From Gyromitra esculenta (lineage: Eukaryota; Ascomycota; Pezizomycetes; Pezizales; Discinaceae), in NCBI GenBank assembly GCA_038503075.1, contig JBCAML010000009.1:1-64000 (forward strand): a stretch of 64,000 nt of DNA, in the 5' to 3' direction. A program made the translations under genes and the position numbers. Shown here piece after piece: positions 23,547 to 34,664 of this stretch; positions within the stretch are counted from its first letter, which is position 1; each line of letters starts with the position of its first letter. Below the pieces are notes generated by a model. The model worked only from the letters and a program-made list of their open reading frames with translations. It was not told where the DNA came from and ran no database searches.

Positions 23547-23589
23547 TTACGTTGCTTTTCCCATCTACATCTCCTACGCTGAAGTAACA

Positions 23590-24870
23590 ATGAGCTCTCC
23601 CACCCCCGTCACCTCCTCCTCTGAAGGAGCCGCCGTCGCCACACCCCGCTTCCCCACAAAGGAAGCATTTGCCCAGGCCTATAGAGACGACCCCGTCGAG
23701 TTGTATAATCGACTCCGGGAACTCAACCAGGCCCTTGAGGATCAGATCGACGTCCTACAATAAGGAACGCAGGAGCTAGAGATAAAGCTCAACACTGCCC
23801 AGATCCAAGCAAACAACGCCAACCACCACGCCCAACAACAAGACCAATGGGTCGGCGACGCCTCAACCCTCATTGACCGATTACGTCGTGAACGGAATGA
23901 AGCCCGTGCAAACCTTTCCCTCCCCCCGGCTCCACCAAACCTCACTGCCACTCCTCCGCCGCCATCAGTCACCACCCATCGCTCCGAACGCATGCCGGAC
24001 CCAGAGAAATTTGACGGATCCAGGACAAAACTCCCCGGCTTCATCCTCCAACTCCGTTCGAAACTTGCTGTCAACAGAGACTGATTCGCTGACGAGAATA
24101 CCATAATTCTCTACACAATCAACCGCTTGGAAGGAGCAGCCCTGGAACAAGTTCGACACACGGTCCTTCCCTCTGGCCTTACAACCTGGACCAACGCCGC
24201 CGCCCTCATCGCCGCCCTGGAGACTGCCTTTGGAGACCCCGACCCCACCGGTACTGCACGACGAGAACTCCACCAACTTCGCCAAGGCAAACGCGACTTT
24301 TCCGCCTACCTAGCTGATTTTCAACGCATCATGGGGCAACTAAACTTCGATGAAAACTCGAAGATGGATGCCCTTGAACATGGTATGTCGGAAGAATTGA
24401 AGGAAGCCATGGTCTTCGCCGCCGCTATGCCCGCTACTCTCAACGACATGATCCTAGTCCTCACCAGAATGGACAATCGTATCTGAGCCCGTAGAGCAGA
24501 GAAACGAGGGAATGTTCGCGAAAACATGGGACAGTTTAGTGCCCCAACCAATGCAATGACCCCTTTTGTTCCCGCCTCATCGTTTGTACTAGGAGGCCTT
24601 GCTCCTATGGATCTCTCCTTTGGACGTACTAGCAATCTCTCTCGACCCCTCCAGGACCAAAGATATACAATGATCAATAGCAGAAGGAAGCTATTGGAAG
24701 AAGAGAAACAATGGCGCCGTTCTACCGGCAAATGCATGTTTTGCGCCGCCCCCGATCACTCCTACGCCAATTGCCCCTCCGCTCCAAAGAAACCCACGAT
24801 GAGGGGAGCCCTCACCGCACCGTCCGCCAGCCGCACCCCTCCAGCCTCCTCTCTACTGCCACCACCTCTC
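23590..24870 (+). pseudogene. gag of E2, truncated
   Basis: It starts MSSPTPVTSSSEGAAV. Stops occur at about 23761, 24082 and 24484. The zinc knuckle CMFCAAPDHSYANC is preserved. The E3 LTR cuts it at 24870 in the proline-rich tail. Confidence 0.82.
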
Positions 24871-25291
24871 TTTCATGGATTGATTCAGGGATGACTCGTG
24901 GTTCAGATGGTTGTATAATTTCTTTGTTGTTCGGTTAGGTTTCGGGTTATTAGGATAATGTCTTTGTGTTTCGGTTGTTGCCGGGTTGTTGTTAGTGCTA
25001 TTGAAAAGCGGGGTATTTAAGGAAGGATCTTGGTTGTTTTCGTTCTTCTTCTTTTCTTTCCTTAAGCAACGTTCTCGTTTACCTTCTCCTGTATCGATTA
25101 CAATACAATCTTGGTTCTACCTCAGAACCTTCGCTGTCGCTGTGAACCATCGTCGATACTTCGCCTTGAAGTATACCTCTAGTAGAACTTGTAGAAACAC
25201 TGCACTCTTCAAACGTGTTGTCACCTCGCTTAAGTAGCACTGCTCACCTTCAGGGATACTGAAGGGCTTAACTCGAGGCTCAACCGTGAGA
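24871..25291 (+). repeat. 5' LTR of E3
   Basis: TTTCATGG...CCGTGAGA, 421 bp. It contains the TATTTAA box, self-primer AAGCAACGT and U5 hairpin CTTCAG/CTGAAG. Confidence 0.9.
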
Positions 25292-25346
25292 TTACGTTGC
25301 TTCCTCCATCTACACCTTCTACCACTCCACCACCACCAACCTCACC

Positions 25347-26636
25347 ATGGAAGGAGCCGCCGTTGCCACGAAACGCTTTCCCACTAGAGAAGCTTTCGCT
25401 CAGGCCTATCGAGATGACCCTGCAGAACTCTACAACGAACTCAGGGAACTAAACCAAGCCCTGGAGGACCAAATCGATGTCCTCCAAGAAAGCGAACGGG
25501 AGAATGAGGTAAAACTCAACACTGCTCAGATTCAGACCGACAATGCCCTCCGTCATGCTACGGAACAAGATCAACGAGTCACCGAGGCCGCTAACCTCAT
25601 CGCCCGACTACGACAAGAGCGGAACGAAGCTCGATCCGCCACCCAAGCACCTCCCGCTCCACCCAACCTCACAGCTACCCCACTCCCGCCATCGAATACC
25701 CACCGCTCAGAACGCATGCTGGACCCAGAAAAGTTTGACTGATCCCGAGCTAAGCTCCCGGGTTTTATATTCCAGCTACGCTCCAAACTGACAGTCAACC
25801 GGGACCGCTTCGCCAATGAGACCACGATGATCCTTTATACCATCAATCGGTTAGAAGGAGCCGCCTTAGAACAAGTCCATCACACGGTTCTCCCATCGGG
25901 CCTTACTACCTGGACTAGTGCGGAGCAACTCATTGCAGCCCTGGAAACCGCCTTCGGAGACCCAGACCCAACCGGTACAGCTCGACGAGAACTCCACCAG
26001 CTTCGCCAAGGAAAACGCGATTTCTCAGCTTATCTTGCTGACTTCCAAAGGATCATGGGACAACTCAACTTCGATGAAAATTCGAAGATGGACGCCCTAG
26101 AGCACGGAATGTCGGAAGAACTGAAAGAAGCCATGGTGTTCGCACCAATCGCCCCCAGTAACCTTCCGGACATGATCCTCACCCTCACCCGGCTGGATAA
26201 CCGCATCCGAGCTCGCAAAGCAGAAAAACGAACCGCTCGAGACAATATGGGTCAATTCAGTGCCCCCGCCGCCTTCACCCCCGCTTCCTCCTTTACCCCA
26301 GGAGGACTAGCCCCCATGGACCTATCTTTCGGACGCACCAGCAATCTTTCTCGTCCGCCTCAAGACCAACGATATACCATGGTCAATGGACGAAGAAAGC
26401 TCTCTGAAGAAGAGAAACAGTGGCGCCGTTCCACTGGAAAATGTATGTTCTGTGCTGCTCCCGACCACTCCTATGCCAACTGCCCTTCCGCCCCAAAGAA
26501 ACCGACGATGAGGGGGGCTCTCACCGCACCACCCGCTAACCGTACACCTCCGGCCTCCTCGCTACCACCACCACCTCTTCCACCTCAGTTTTTTGCCTTA
26601 GAAGCTGCGAACGCCTCAAATGAGGCTTTAAACTAG
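25347..26636 (+). pseudogene. gag of E3 with one in-frame stop
   Basis: It starts MEGAAVATKRFPTREAFAQA. A TGA at 25740-25742 replaces the Gly codon of the KFDGSR motif found in E5; otherwise the frame runs to TAG at 26634. N-terminal coiled coil, central capsid-like region and CCHC knuckle CMFCAAPDHSYANC are present. Confidence 0.88.
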
Positions 26637-29600
26637 TCCAACCAAGGCTGACCAGTGACCCTGCCTTGGTTCCAATTTCTTTTCCTTTGTCTGCATTTTC
26701 AATTTCTGGGTTTTCAGTTTCCGATGTAAGCGTGGAGGATCAGTTGGATGGGGAACATTTTGTAGTTTCGTGCAATATTTCCCATAGCAATAAAATCATC
26801 AAAACACACGCTTTACTGGACACCGGAGCCTCTGGATTTGCATTCATTGACAAGAATTTTGCGAGTCACCACTCCCTGCCACTCTCTCCTCTTAAGACAC
26901 CCCGACAACTTGAGGTCATCGACGGTCGTACTGTCGCCTCAGGAGATATTACCCATATCGCCAATATCAACCTATCCATCGACCAACACCAAGAACAAGC
27001 CCCCTGTTTCGTAACCCAACTCGGACACTACCCCCTCGTGCTGGGAATACCCTGGATGAACCATCATGATGTCCATCTACACTTCGCCGATAAACGCATT
27101 GAGTTTAACTCTAAACTCTGCACCACCCGTTGCGCCCCCCGCTTACCCGTTATATCTACATCCTCAATCCCTAATCCTCCTAGACTAAACTTATCATTTA
27201 TTGGTGCTGCCAGTTTCAGGACTCTTACCCGAAAACGTTCCTCCCAAGCTTATGCCATGTCCCTCTATGAGATCAATAAAATCATAGACGACAAAACCAG
27301 CAAGGAAGAATGGAAATCACGTATTCCTACTGAATATCACGATTTCCTCGATATGTTCGATAAAACCAAAGCCCAAGGCCTACCACCTCGCCGACCTTAC
27401 GATCACAGGATACAACTCCAAGAAGGGAAAGACGCCCCATTTGGACCACTGTACGGAATGTCCCGGGAAGAACTCATTGTCCTAAAAAAATATATTGAGG
27501 ACAATCTAGAGAAAGGATTTATCCGCGCTAGTTCTTCCCCTGCGGGATCCCCAGTCCTCTTTGTAAAAAAGGCTGATGGCTCTCTACGACTATGTGTTGA
27601 CTATCGGGGCCTAAACGCTATCACAGTCAAGGACCGATATACCTCTCCCCTTATCAGAGAAACGCTCGATCGGCTAGCAAAAGCGCAATGGTATACTAAA
27701 CTAGACCTTCGTGATGGTTACCACCAAGTACGCATTGCCGAGGGAGATGAATGGAAGACAGCCTTCCGCACCCGATACGGTCTATATGAGTATCAAGTCA
27801 TGCCATTCGGTCTGACAAACGCCCCCGGCACATTTCAACGCTTTGTGAACGATTGCCTCACCGAGTATTTGGACATCTTCTGTACGGCCTACCTGGACGA
27901 TATTCTTATCTATAGTGATACCTTCGCCGAACATCAGACCCACGTACGAAAAGTTCTCCAAACACTCAAAGACAATGACATCCTGTTGAAACCAGAGAAG
28001 TGTGAATTTGAACCGCAAACTACGAACTATTTGGGTCTCATCCTTACCCCTGATGGCAGCAAGATGGACGAGGGAAAACTAAAGGCAGTTCGAGAATGGG
28101 GAACACCAAGAAGTGTTAAAGATGTCCAAGCCTTCCTAGGGTACGCCAACTTTTACCGCCGGTGTATCCTAGGGTTCTCCAAGCTTGCCTCACCCTCACA
28201 GCACTCACAAAAAAAGGGATAGCCTTCGAATGGACGACTGAAGCAGATGTTGCTTTTGAGAACCCCAAATATGCCTTTACCCCCGCCCCTATCCTTATTC
28301 ATTTCGACCCTGACAAAAGATCATCGTAGAAACGGACGCTCCGATTTTGTATCGGGAGGAATCCTATCCCAATACGACGATAATGGCGTACATCCAGTAG
28401 CCTTCTTGTCGAAGAAACATTCCCCCGCGGAATGTAACTACGAGATTTATGATAAGGAACTGCTGGCAATCATCCGAGTCTTTGAGGAATGGCGCCCAGA
28501 ATTAGAAGGATCTAAACACCCCATCGACGTGATTAGTGACCATAAAAACCTTGAGTACTTTATGAGTACCAAGCAACTCAACCGCCGTCAAGCTAGATGG
28601 GCTGAATACCTATCGCGTTTTGATTTTGTGATCACGTATAGACCAGGAAGCCAAGGGGGAAAACCGGATGCGTTGACCAGGAGATCAGGAGATCTCCCCA
28701 AGGAAGGGGATGAACGATTAGCACATCAGAGTCAAGTGGTGCTAAAGAAGGAAAATCTTGACCCTAAGCTAAGTTTGTTATCGGCTTCTTTATCAAACGA
28801 AGCCGCTGAACTGGACGCCCCCCTAAAAAAGCTATTTGCAGAAGGATATATCGCTGATAAGTTCCCTGAAAAGATCCTCCTAGCGTTAAGGAATAAGGAC
28901 CAACAATCAAAGGAGATCACCTTAAGCGAGTGCAAGGAGGAGAATGGAAACCTCTATTACCGAGATTGCATCTACGTTCCAGATTCTGCCCCCCTCCGCC
29001 TTGAATTGATCAAGAGACACCATGATGCCCCTGCCGCAGGCCATCCAGGACGTGACAAAACCTTCGAACTCCTTGCTAGAAGATTCTATTGGCCCAAGAT
29101 GAGGGAGTCGATCGGACAATATGTCCGTAACTGTCACATCTGTCAGAAGGCGAAACCAGTTACCCAACGTACCCAAGGAGTTCTCCGTCCCCTACCCATT
29201 CCTAATCGCCCATGGCAAGAAATCTCTATGGATTTCGTTACTGGCCTCCCCGAATCGAATGGCTATGATGCTATCATGGTAGTAGTCGATCGACTGTCTA
29301 AAATGCGACATCTTATCCCTTGTAATACGACCGTCAACTCCAGAGATGTAGCTGAGTTATATCTACAACATGTCTGGAAATTACATGGGTTACCTACGCA
29401 TATTACATCAGACCGATAACCCAATTTACAGCCCATTTCTGGAAAGAATTGTGTCAACGCCTTGGGATTCAGGCCAGGATGTCTACTGCTTTCCACCCTG
29501 AGACAGACGGACAGACGGAGAGACTAAATGCGGTTATGGAACAGTACCTACGATCTTATGTATCTTATCAACAAGAGGACTGGCAACTGGTTACCTATGG

Positions 29601-30318
29601 CCAAGTCCTCAGCAAATAACCACGAATCCGCGAGTACCAAAGTTTCTCCTTTCTTCCCTAACTATGGGTACCATCCTCGTTTTGATACTACTCTCCTCTC
29701 AACCCAAGCGACCCTCAGAGCCTAGATGCTGCCTTGTTTAGTCAAACCATGCAAGGACTCTATGACCATCTACGAACGCAAATAAGGACGGCCCAAGATA
29801 TCCAAGAAACGGCTACGAATAGACACCGTATACCTGCTCCAGCCTACCGAGTCGATGACCATGTCTTCGTGTCAATGAAGAACATTAGGACTACCCGTAA
29901 TGCTAGAAAGTTGGATTGGAAATGGATGGGACCCTATCCGATTAAAAAGATGATCTCTCCTTTTGCCTACGAAGTTGATCTTCCATCCTCGGTTAAGTAC
30001 CACCCTGTCTTTCATGTTTCTTTATTGAAACCTGCGGCCCATGATGCTCTTCCCGGACAAATCATTCCCCCTCCAGCGCCTGTTGTTGACAACGACCAAG
30101 AAGAATATTACATCGAGAAAATCTTGGACCAACGGATATATCGCAAGAAACAACAGTACCTCGTTGAATGGACCGGATATGCTCACCCTACCTGGGAACC
30201 CGCTGAAGACTTAGTAGATACGTCGGCACTGGAAAAGTTTTTAATCACCCCGACCTTAACTATGCCTAATGTTCGCAGGAGCTCACGCTTGAAGGGGGGA
30301 GCTACTTTCATGGATTGA
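26627..30318 (+). pseudogene. pol of E3, several frameshifts
   Basis: Compared with E5, the order is protease (LLDTGASGFAFID), RT (YLDDILIYS), RNase H, integrase (zinc finger and catalytic core) and chromodomain (EKILDQRIYRKKQQYLVEW). Small indels break the frame near 28195-28340 (RT/RNase H), 29415, 29585 and 29700 (integrase). The slippery TTTAAAC is at 26627-26633 and the hairpin arms at 26640-26648 and 26663-26671. Confidence 0.88.
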
Positions 30319-30726
30319 TTCAGGGATGACTCGTGGTTCAGATGGTTGTATAATTTCTTTGTTGTTCGGTTAGGTTTCAGGTTATTAGGATAATGTCTTT
30401 GTGTTTCGGTTGTTGCCGGGTTGTTGTTAGTGCTATTGAAAAGCGGGGTATTTAAGGAAGGATCTTGGTTGTTTTCGTTCTTCTTCTTTTCTTTCCTTAA
30501 GCAACGTTCTCGTTTACCTTCTCCTGTATCGATTACAATACAATCTTGGTTCTACCTCAGAACCTTCGCTGTCGCTGTGAACCATCGTCGATACTTCGCC
30601 TTGAAGTATACCTCTAGTAGAACTTGTAGAAACACTGCACTCTTCAAACGTGTTGTCACCTCGCTTAAGTAGCACTGCTCACCTTCAGGGATACTGAAGG
30701 GCTTAACTCGAGGCTCAACCGTGAGA
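30306..30726 (+). repeat. 3' LTR of E3
   Basis: 421 bp, almost identical to 24871-25291 (one visible difference, GGTTTCAGG against GGTTTCGGG). Confidence 0.9.
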
Positions 30727-32957
30727 CAGCATTATATCCATTGATTCATTAGGGTTTCGAGGGAGGCATCCAATTCAGCAGGTTCATTTGATAAAGAACC
30801 CGAAAACAAACTTAACTTAGGATCAACATTCTTCTCCTTTAAGACCACTTGGTGTTGGTGTCTTAGTCTTTCATCCCCTTCTTCAGGGAGATCTCCTGAT
30901 CTCCGAGTCAATGCGTCCGGCTTTCCTCCTTGTACCCCTGGTCTATACGTAATGACAAAGTCGAAACGCGAAAGGTATTCTGCCCATCTGACTTGTCTTC
31001 GGTTCAGCTGCTTGGTGGTCATGAAATACTCCAAATTTTTATGGTCTGTGATAACGGAGATGAGGAATTCAGATCCTTCGAGTTCAGGGCGCCATTCTTC
31101 AAAGCAACGGATAATGGCTAGCAACTCTTTATCGTAGATTTCGTAATTACACTCAGCAGGTGAGTGCTTTTTGGAAAAGAATGCCACAGGATGAAGTACG
31201 TCGTTATCATCGAGTTGGGAGAGGACCCCACCGGAGACGAAGTCAGAGGCATCGATTCCACAAAGATCTTCTTTCGAGGCCGAAGTGGATGAGTACGGGG
31301 GCCTTGGTGAATGCATCTTTCAGGGCTTCGAAAGCGAGTTCTGCCTCGACTGTCCATTCGAAGACAATACCTTTCTTTGTAAAAGCGGTAAGGGTGCCGC
31401 TAAACGAGAGAACCCTGTGATAAATCGTCGGTAGAAGTTTGCAAAACCGAGAAACGCTTGAACATCTTTGATACATTTGGGGCGATTCCACTCTCGTACG
31501 GCCTTAAGTTTCTCTTCGTCCATTTTGATTCCTTCAGGCGTAAGAATTAATCCGAGGTACTTTATGGATTGGACATGGAATTCGCACTTCTCGGGTTTGA
31601 GGAGTATATTATTGGCTTTCAAGGCATCGAGGACTTGTCGGACGTGGTTTTTATGTTCGGCGAGGGTATCACTATAGATAAGGATATCGTCGAGATAGGC
31701 CGTGCAAAAGAGGTCTAAGTATTCTCGGAGAGAATCATTGACAAAGCGCTGGAAGGTACCGGGGGCATTAGTGAGGCCGAAAGGCATAACCATATATTCG
31801 TAAAGGCCATAACGAGTCCTAAAAGCGGTCTTCCATTCTTCTCCCTCTGCGATGCGGATTTGGTGAAATCCATCTCGAAGGTCTAGTTTGGAATACCATT
31901 GTGCTTTAGCAAGGCGGTCAAGGGTTTCTTTGACGAGCGGGGAGGTATATCGGTCTTTGACAGTAAGGGCGTTAAGGCCTCGGTAGTCTACACAGAGGCG
32001 TAGAGATCCATCGGGTTTTGCGGCGAAAAGGACGGGGGAACCGGCAGAAGATGAACTGGCACGGATAAAGCCCTTCTCTAGGTTGTCTTCGATGTACTTC
32101 TTAAGAACTAGAAGTTCATCTCGTGACATACCATAGAGGGGGCCGAATGGTGGTTCCTTACCTTCCTGAAGGGTAATACGATGATCATAGGGGCGACGGG
32201 GGGGGAGTCCTTGGGCCTTTGCTTTATCAAACATGTCCAGGTATTCGTGATACTCAGCGGGTATTCTTTGTCTCCATTCCTCTCTAGTGGTTTTGCTATC
32301 GAGGACTTTATTTATTTCATATAGGGACATTGAATAGACCTGAATACCCTTTTTCCTGGCGAGCATGCGGAAACTGGCGGCTCCAATAAAGGCGGCGTTA
32401 AGTTTGGCTGGAGGTGGGATGGCAGCGGCGGAAACAATAGGTTGTTTGGGGGCACAGTGGGTGGTGCAGAATTCAGAGTTGAATTCAATGCTTTTGTTGG
32501 CGAATTGTAGGTGGACATCATGCAGGTTCATCCACGGGATACCGAGCACTAGGGGATAGTGTCCTAGTTTGGTGACGAAGAAGGGAGCTTTTTCATTATG
32601 CTGTTGAATAGAAAGCTCCAAGTGGCAAAGATTGGTGATGTCTCCCGAGGCAATTGTTCGGCCGTCAATGACTTCTAATTGGCGAGGGGTTTTGAGGGGA
32701 GACAATGGTAGGGAATGGTGACGCACAAAGTTTTCATCAATGAAAGCGAACCCTGAGGCTCCAGTGTCAAGAAGTGCGTGTGTTTTTATGACTTTATTTT
32801 GGTGGGAAAGGCTACATGAAACTACAAAATGTTCCCCATCCAAATTATCCTCCACGCACACATCCGACACTGAAAACCCAGAGATAGAAAACGCTGACAA
32901 AGAAGAAAAAGAAACCAGAGCAGGGTCACAAGGCGACTCTGGTTGAACTAGTTTAAA
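30727..32957 (-). pseudogene. pol of E4, truncated, two frameshifts
   Basis: Protease (HALLDTGASGFAFID) and RT (YLDDILIYS) are in one open frame of about 526 codons. The frame shifts near 31395 and back near 31275, then continues through RNase H ([13 protein letters not shown]) to a truncation at LDASLETL, just before the integrase zinc finger. The -1 slippery site is at 32951-32957. Confidence 0.85.
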
Positions 32958-34195
32958 GACTCAACTGAGTCTGCTGCATCGAAGGCAGGAAAGCGAGGAG
33001 GGAGAGGCGGCGGAAAAACAGAAGGGGCTGGGGGTGCGGCGGCGGCGTTGGTGACAGCTCCTCTCATGGCGGGGCGCTTGGAGGCAGAAGGGCAGTTTGA
33101 GAAGATATGCCCTTCTCCGGCGCAAAACAAGCAGCGGTTATTGGTTTGCCTCCAGGATTTCTCCTCAGGAGACAATTTTCTCCTCCCGTTTATTTGAACA
33201 TATCGTTGTTCTGGGGCGGGGCGAGAGGTGGAGGTACGACCGAAAGAAAGGTCCATGGGGACAAGCCCTCCAGGGGCGAAGGAGGAGGAGGCAGGCGTAT
33301 AGGCTGCGGGGGGGGCGGCAGGAGCGACGAATTGTCCCATGGTATTGCGGGTGGCGTTTTTCTTTTCCTCCCTTCTTGCTCGGATTCTATTATCTAAGCG
33401 GAGGAGGAAGGCGCAGAGGGAAGTGAAGGTGGTGGGGAAGTCGGCGACCGTTACTACTGCTTCTTTCAGCTCATCCGACATGCCGAACTCTAGAGCATCG
33501 TTCTTGGCCGATTCATCATAGTTGAGGCGTCCCATGATGCGTTGAAAGTCGGCAAGGTAGGCGGAGAAGTCTCGCTTCCCTTGTCGGAGTTGGTGCAGTT
33601 CACGGCGAGCGGTACCGAGAGGGTCGGGATCGCCGAAGGCAGTTTCTAAGGCGGTGATTAGGTCGGCGGCAGAGTTCCAGGTGGTAGTTCCATCAGGAAG
33701 GACGGAGTGGCGAACTTGTTCGAGGGCGGCTCCCTCGAGACGGCTAATAGCATACAACACCATATTGTTGCTGCTGGAAAAGCGGTCGGCGTTAACCGAG
33801 AGTTTTGACCTGAGTTGCAAGACGAACCCGGGGAGCTTATCGCGAGACCCATTGAACTTATCTGGGTCGGGCATTTTGTCCGAGCGGCCTCCTTGAGTGT
33901 GAGCAGGAGGGGGTGGTGGCGATGGTGCAGGAGGTGGGGGAGCAGCATTTTGGAGGCGGGCGATTTCTGCTTCAGCCGCCTGTAGTTGGGATTGGCAGGT
34001 ATTGAACCTGGCCGTCATGTTATTTCTCTCTTGAGTTGCCTCCTCAAGCTGCAGGTCTGCGTAGGTGAGGTTATCCACCCGCTGTTGGTAGTGTGAGCGG
34101 ATTTCCTCGTAAGCGGAGGCGAGGTCGGCGTTGGCGGCGGCCTGGAAGTTCTCAAAGGTGGGGAAGGTCCAGGGGGCGGGGGCGGGGTTGCTCAT
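32948..34195 (-). CDS. Gag polyprotein of E4 (intact)
   Basis: 415 residues from ATG at 34195 to TAG at 32948-32950. An N-terminal coiled-coil segment is followed by a central capsid-like part (MPDPDKFNGSRDKLPGF ... LHQLRQGKRDFSAYLADFQ), a proline-rich linker, the CCHC knuckle CLFCAGEGHIFSNC, and a Pro-rich tail. Gag forms the cytoplasmic particle and packages element RNA. The last codons TTA-AAC before the stop are part of the TTTAAAC slippery site. The frame is intact although pol next to it is broken. Confidence 0.9.
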   Translation of the reverse strand: MSNPAPAPWTFPTFENFQAAANADLASAYEEIRSHYQQRVDNLTYADLQLEEATQERNNMTARFNTCQSQLQAAEAEIARLQNAAPPPPAPSPPPPPAHTQGGRSDKMPDPDKFNGSRDKLPGFVLQLRSKLSVNADRFSSSNNMVLYAISRLEGAALEQVRHSVLPDGTTTWNSAADLITALETAFGDPDPLGTARRELHQLRQGKRDFSAYLADFQRIMGRLNYDESAKNDALEFGMSDELKEAVVTVADFPTTFTSLCAFLLRLDNRIRARREEKKNATRNTMGQFVAPAAPPAAYTPASSSFAPGGLVPMDLSFGRTSTSRPAPEQRYVQINGRRKLSPEEKSWRQTNNRCLFCAGEGHIFSNCPSASKRPAMRGAVTNAAAAPPAPSVFPPPLPPRFPAFDAADSVESLN

Positions 34196-34253
34196 GGTGA
34201 CGTTTGAGAATAAATGGGTGGTGGTAGAGGGTGTAGATAAGGAAGCAACGTAA

Positions 34254-34664
34254 TCTCAAGGGGCGAGATTCTCGTCAAGCTCTCAGGTATCCCCCGAGAT
34301 AAGCAGTGCTACTTGAACGAGAAACTAACGACAGGAGAGTGCGCGAGGATTCTACAGGCTCTACCAACGGTTCAAGTTATGATGACTTGAAGACGGCGAC
34401 GGCGAAAGATTACGAGGTGTAATCTGAGTTTGTATTCGTGAGATACAATAAGTGTACAATAGAAGACGTTGCTTAAAGGAAGAAGAAGGAAAAGTACAAG
34501 ATGAGGGGAAACCCCTTCGCTTATATACCACGTTCCAACCCTTTCGATGACAAAGACATGACTCATTATAACAAAACACTCATAGAAGCACAAAGAACAA
34601 CAACGAAACCTGACGACCATGTACCCCTGTACCTAACCGATTACCATAACATCCATCCATGAAA
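34254..34664 (-). repeat. 5' LTR of E4
   Basis: 411 bp, TCTCAAGG...CCATGAAA on the plus strand; PBS on its left at 34241-34252 (GAAGCAACGT on plus). The U5 hairpin lies at 34274-34317. Confidence 0.9.

Larger units (their letters stand above)
24871..30726 (+). mobile_element. E3, full-length chromovirus (Ty3/gypsy) with broken ORFs
   Basis: 5856 bp with 421-bp LTRs (24871-25291 and 30306-30726) that differ at only about one position. The order is LTR, PBS (ACGTTGCTT), gag, frameshift site, pol (PR-RT-RH-IN-chromodomain), polypurine tract (AAGGGGGGAGCTAC), LTR. The left flank is gag of E2 and the right flank is pol of the minus-strand element E4. The 5-bp flanks (ctctc, cagca) do not match, so E3 is probably a recombinant of two insertions. 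Confidence 0.88.
30727..34664 (-). mobile_element. E4, 3'-truncated chromovirus
   Basis: Minus-strand element with its 5' LTR at 34254-34664, intact gag, and pol up to the start of integrase, where the 3' LTR of E3 cuts it at 30726. It belongs to a second family, related to E6 rather than E3/E5 (LTR ends CATGAAA and TCTCAAGG on the plus strand). Confidence 0.88.

Noticed and set aside
24986..25237. 83-codon frame repeated at 30421-30672, and a 70-codon frame repeated at 37143 and 42604
   Set aside because: These are copies of the same non-coding LTR sequence, not duplicated genes.
33097..33426. Long plus-strand frames opposite gag of E4
   Set aside because: Shadows of the GC-rich, Pro-rich gag coding strand.
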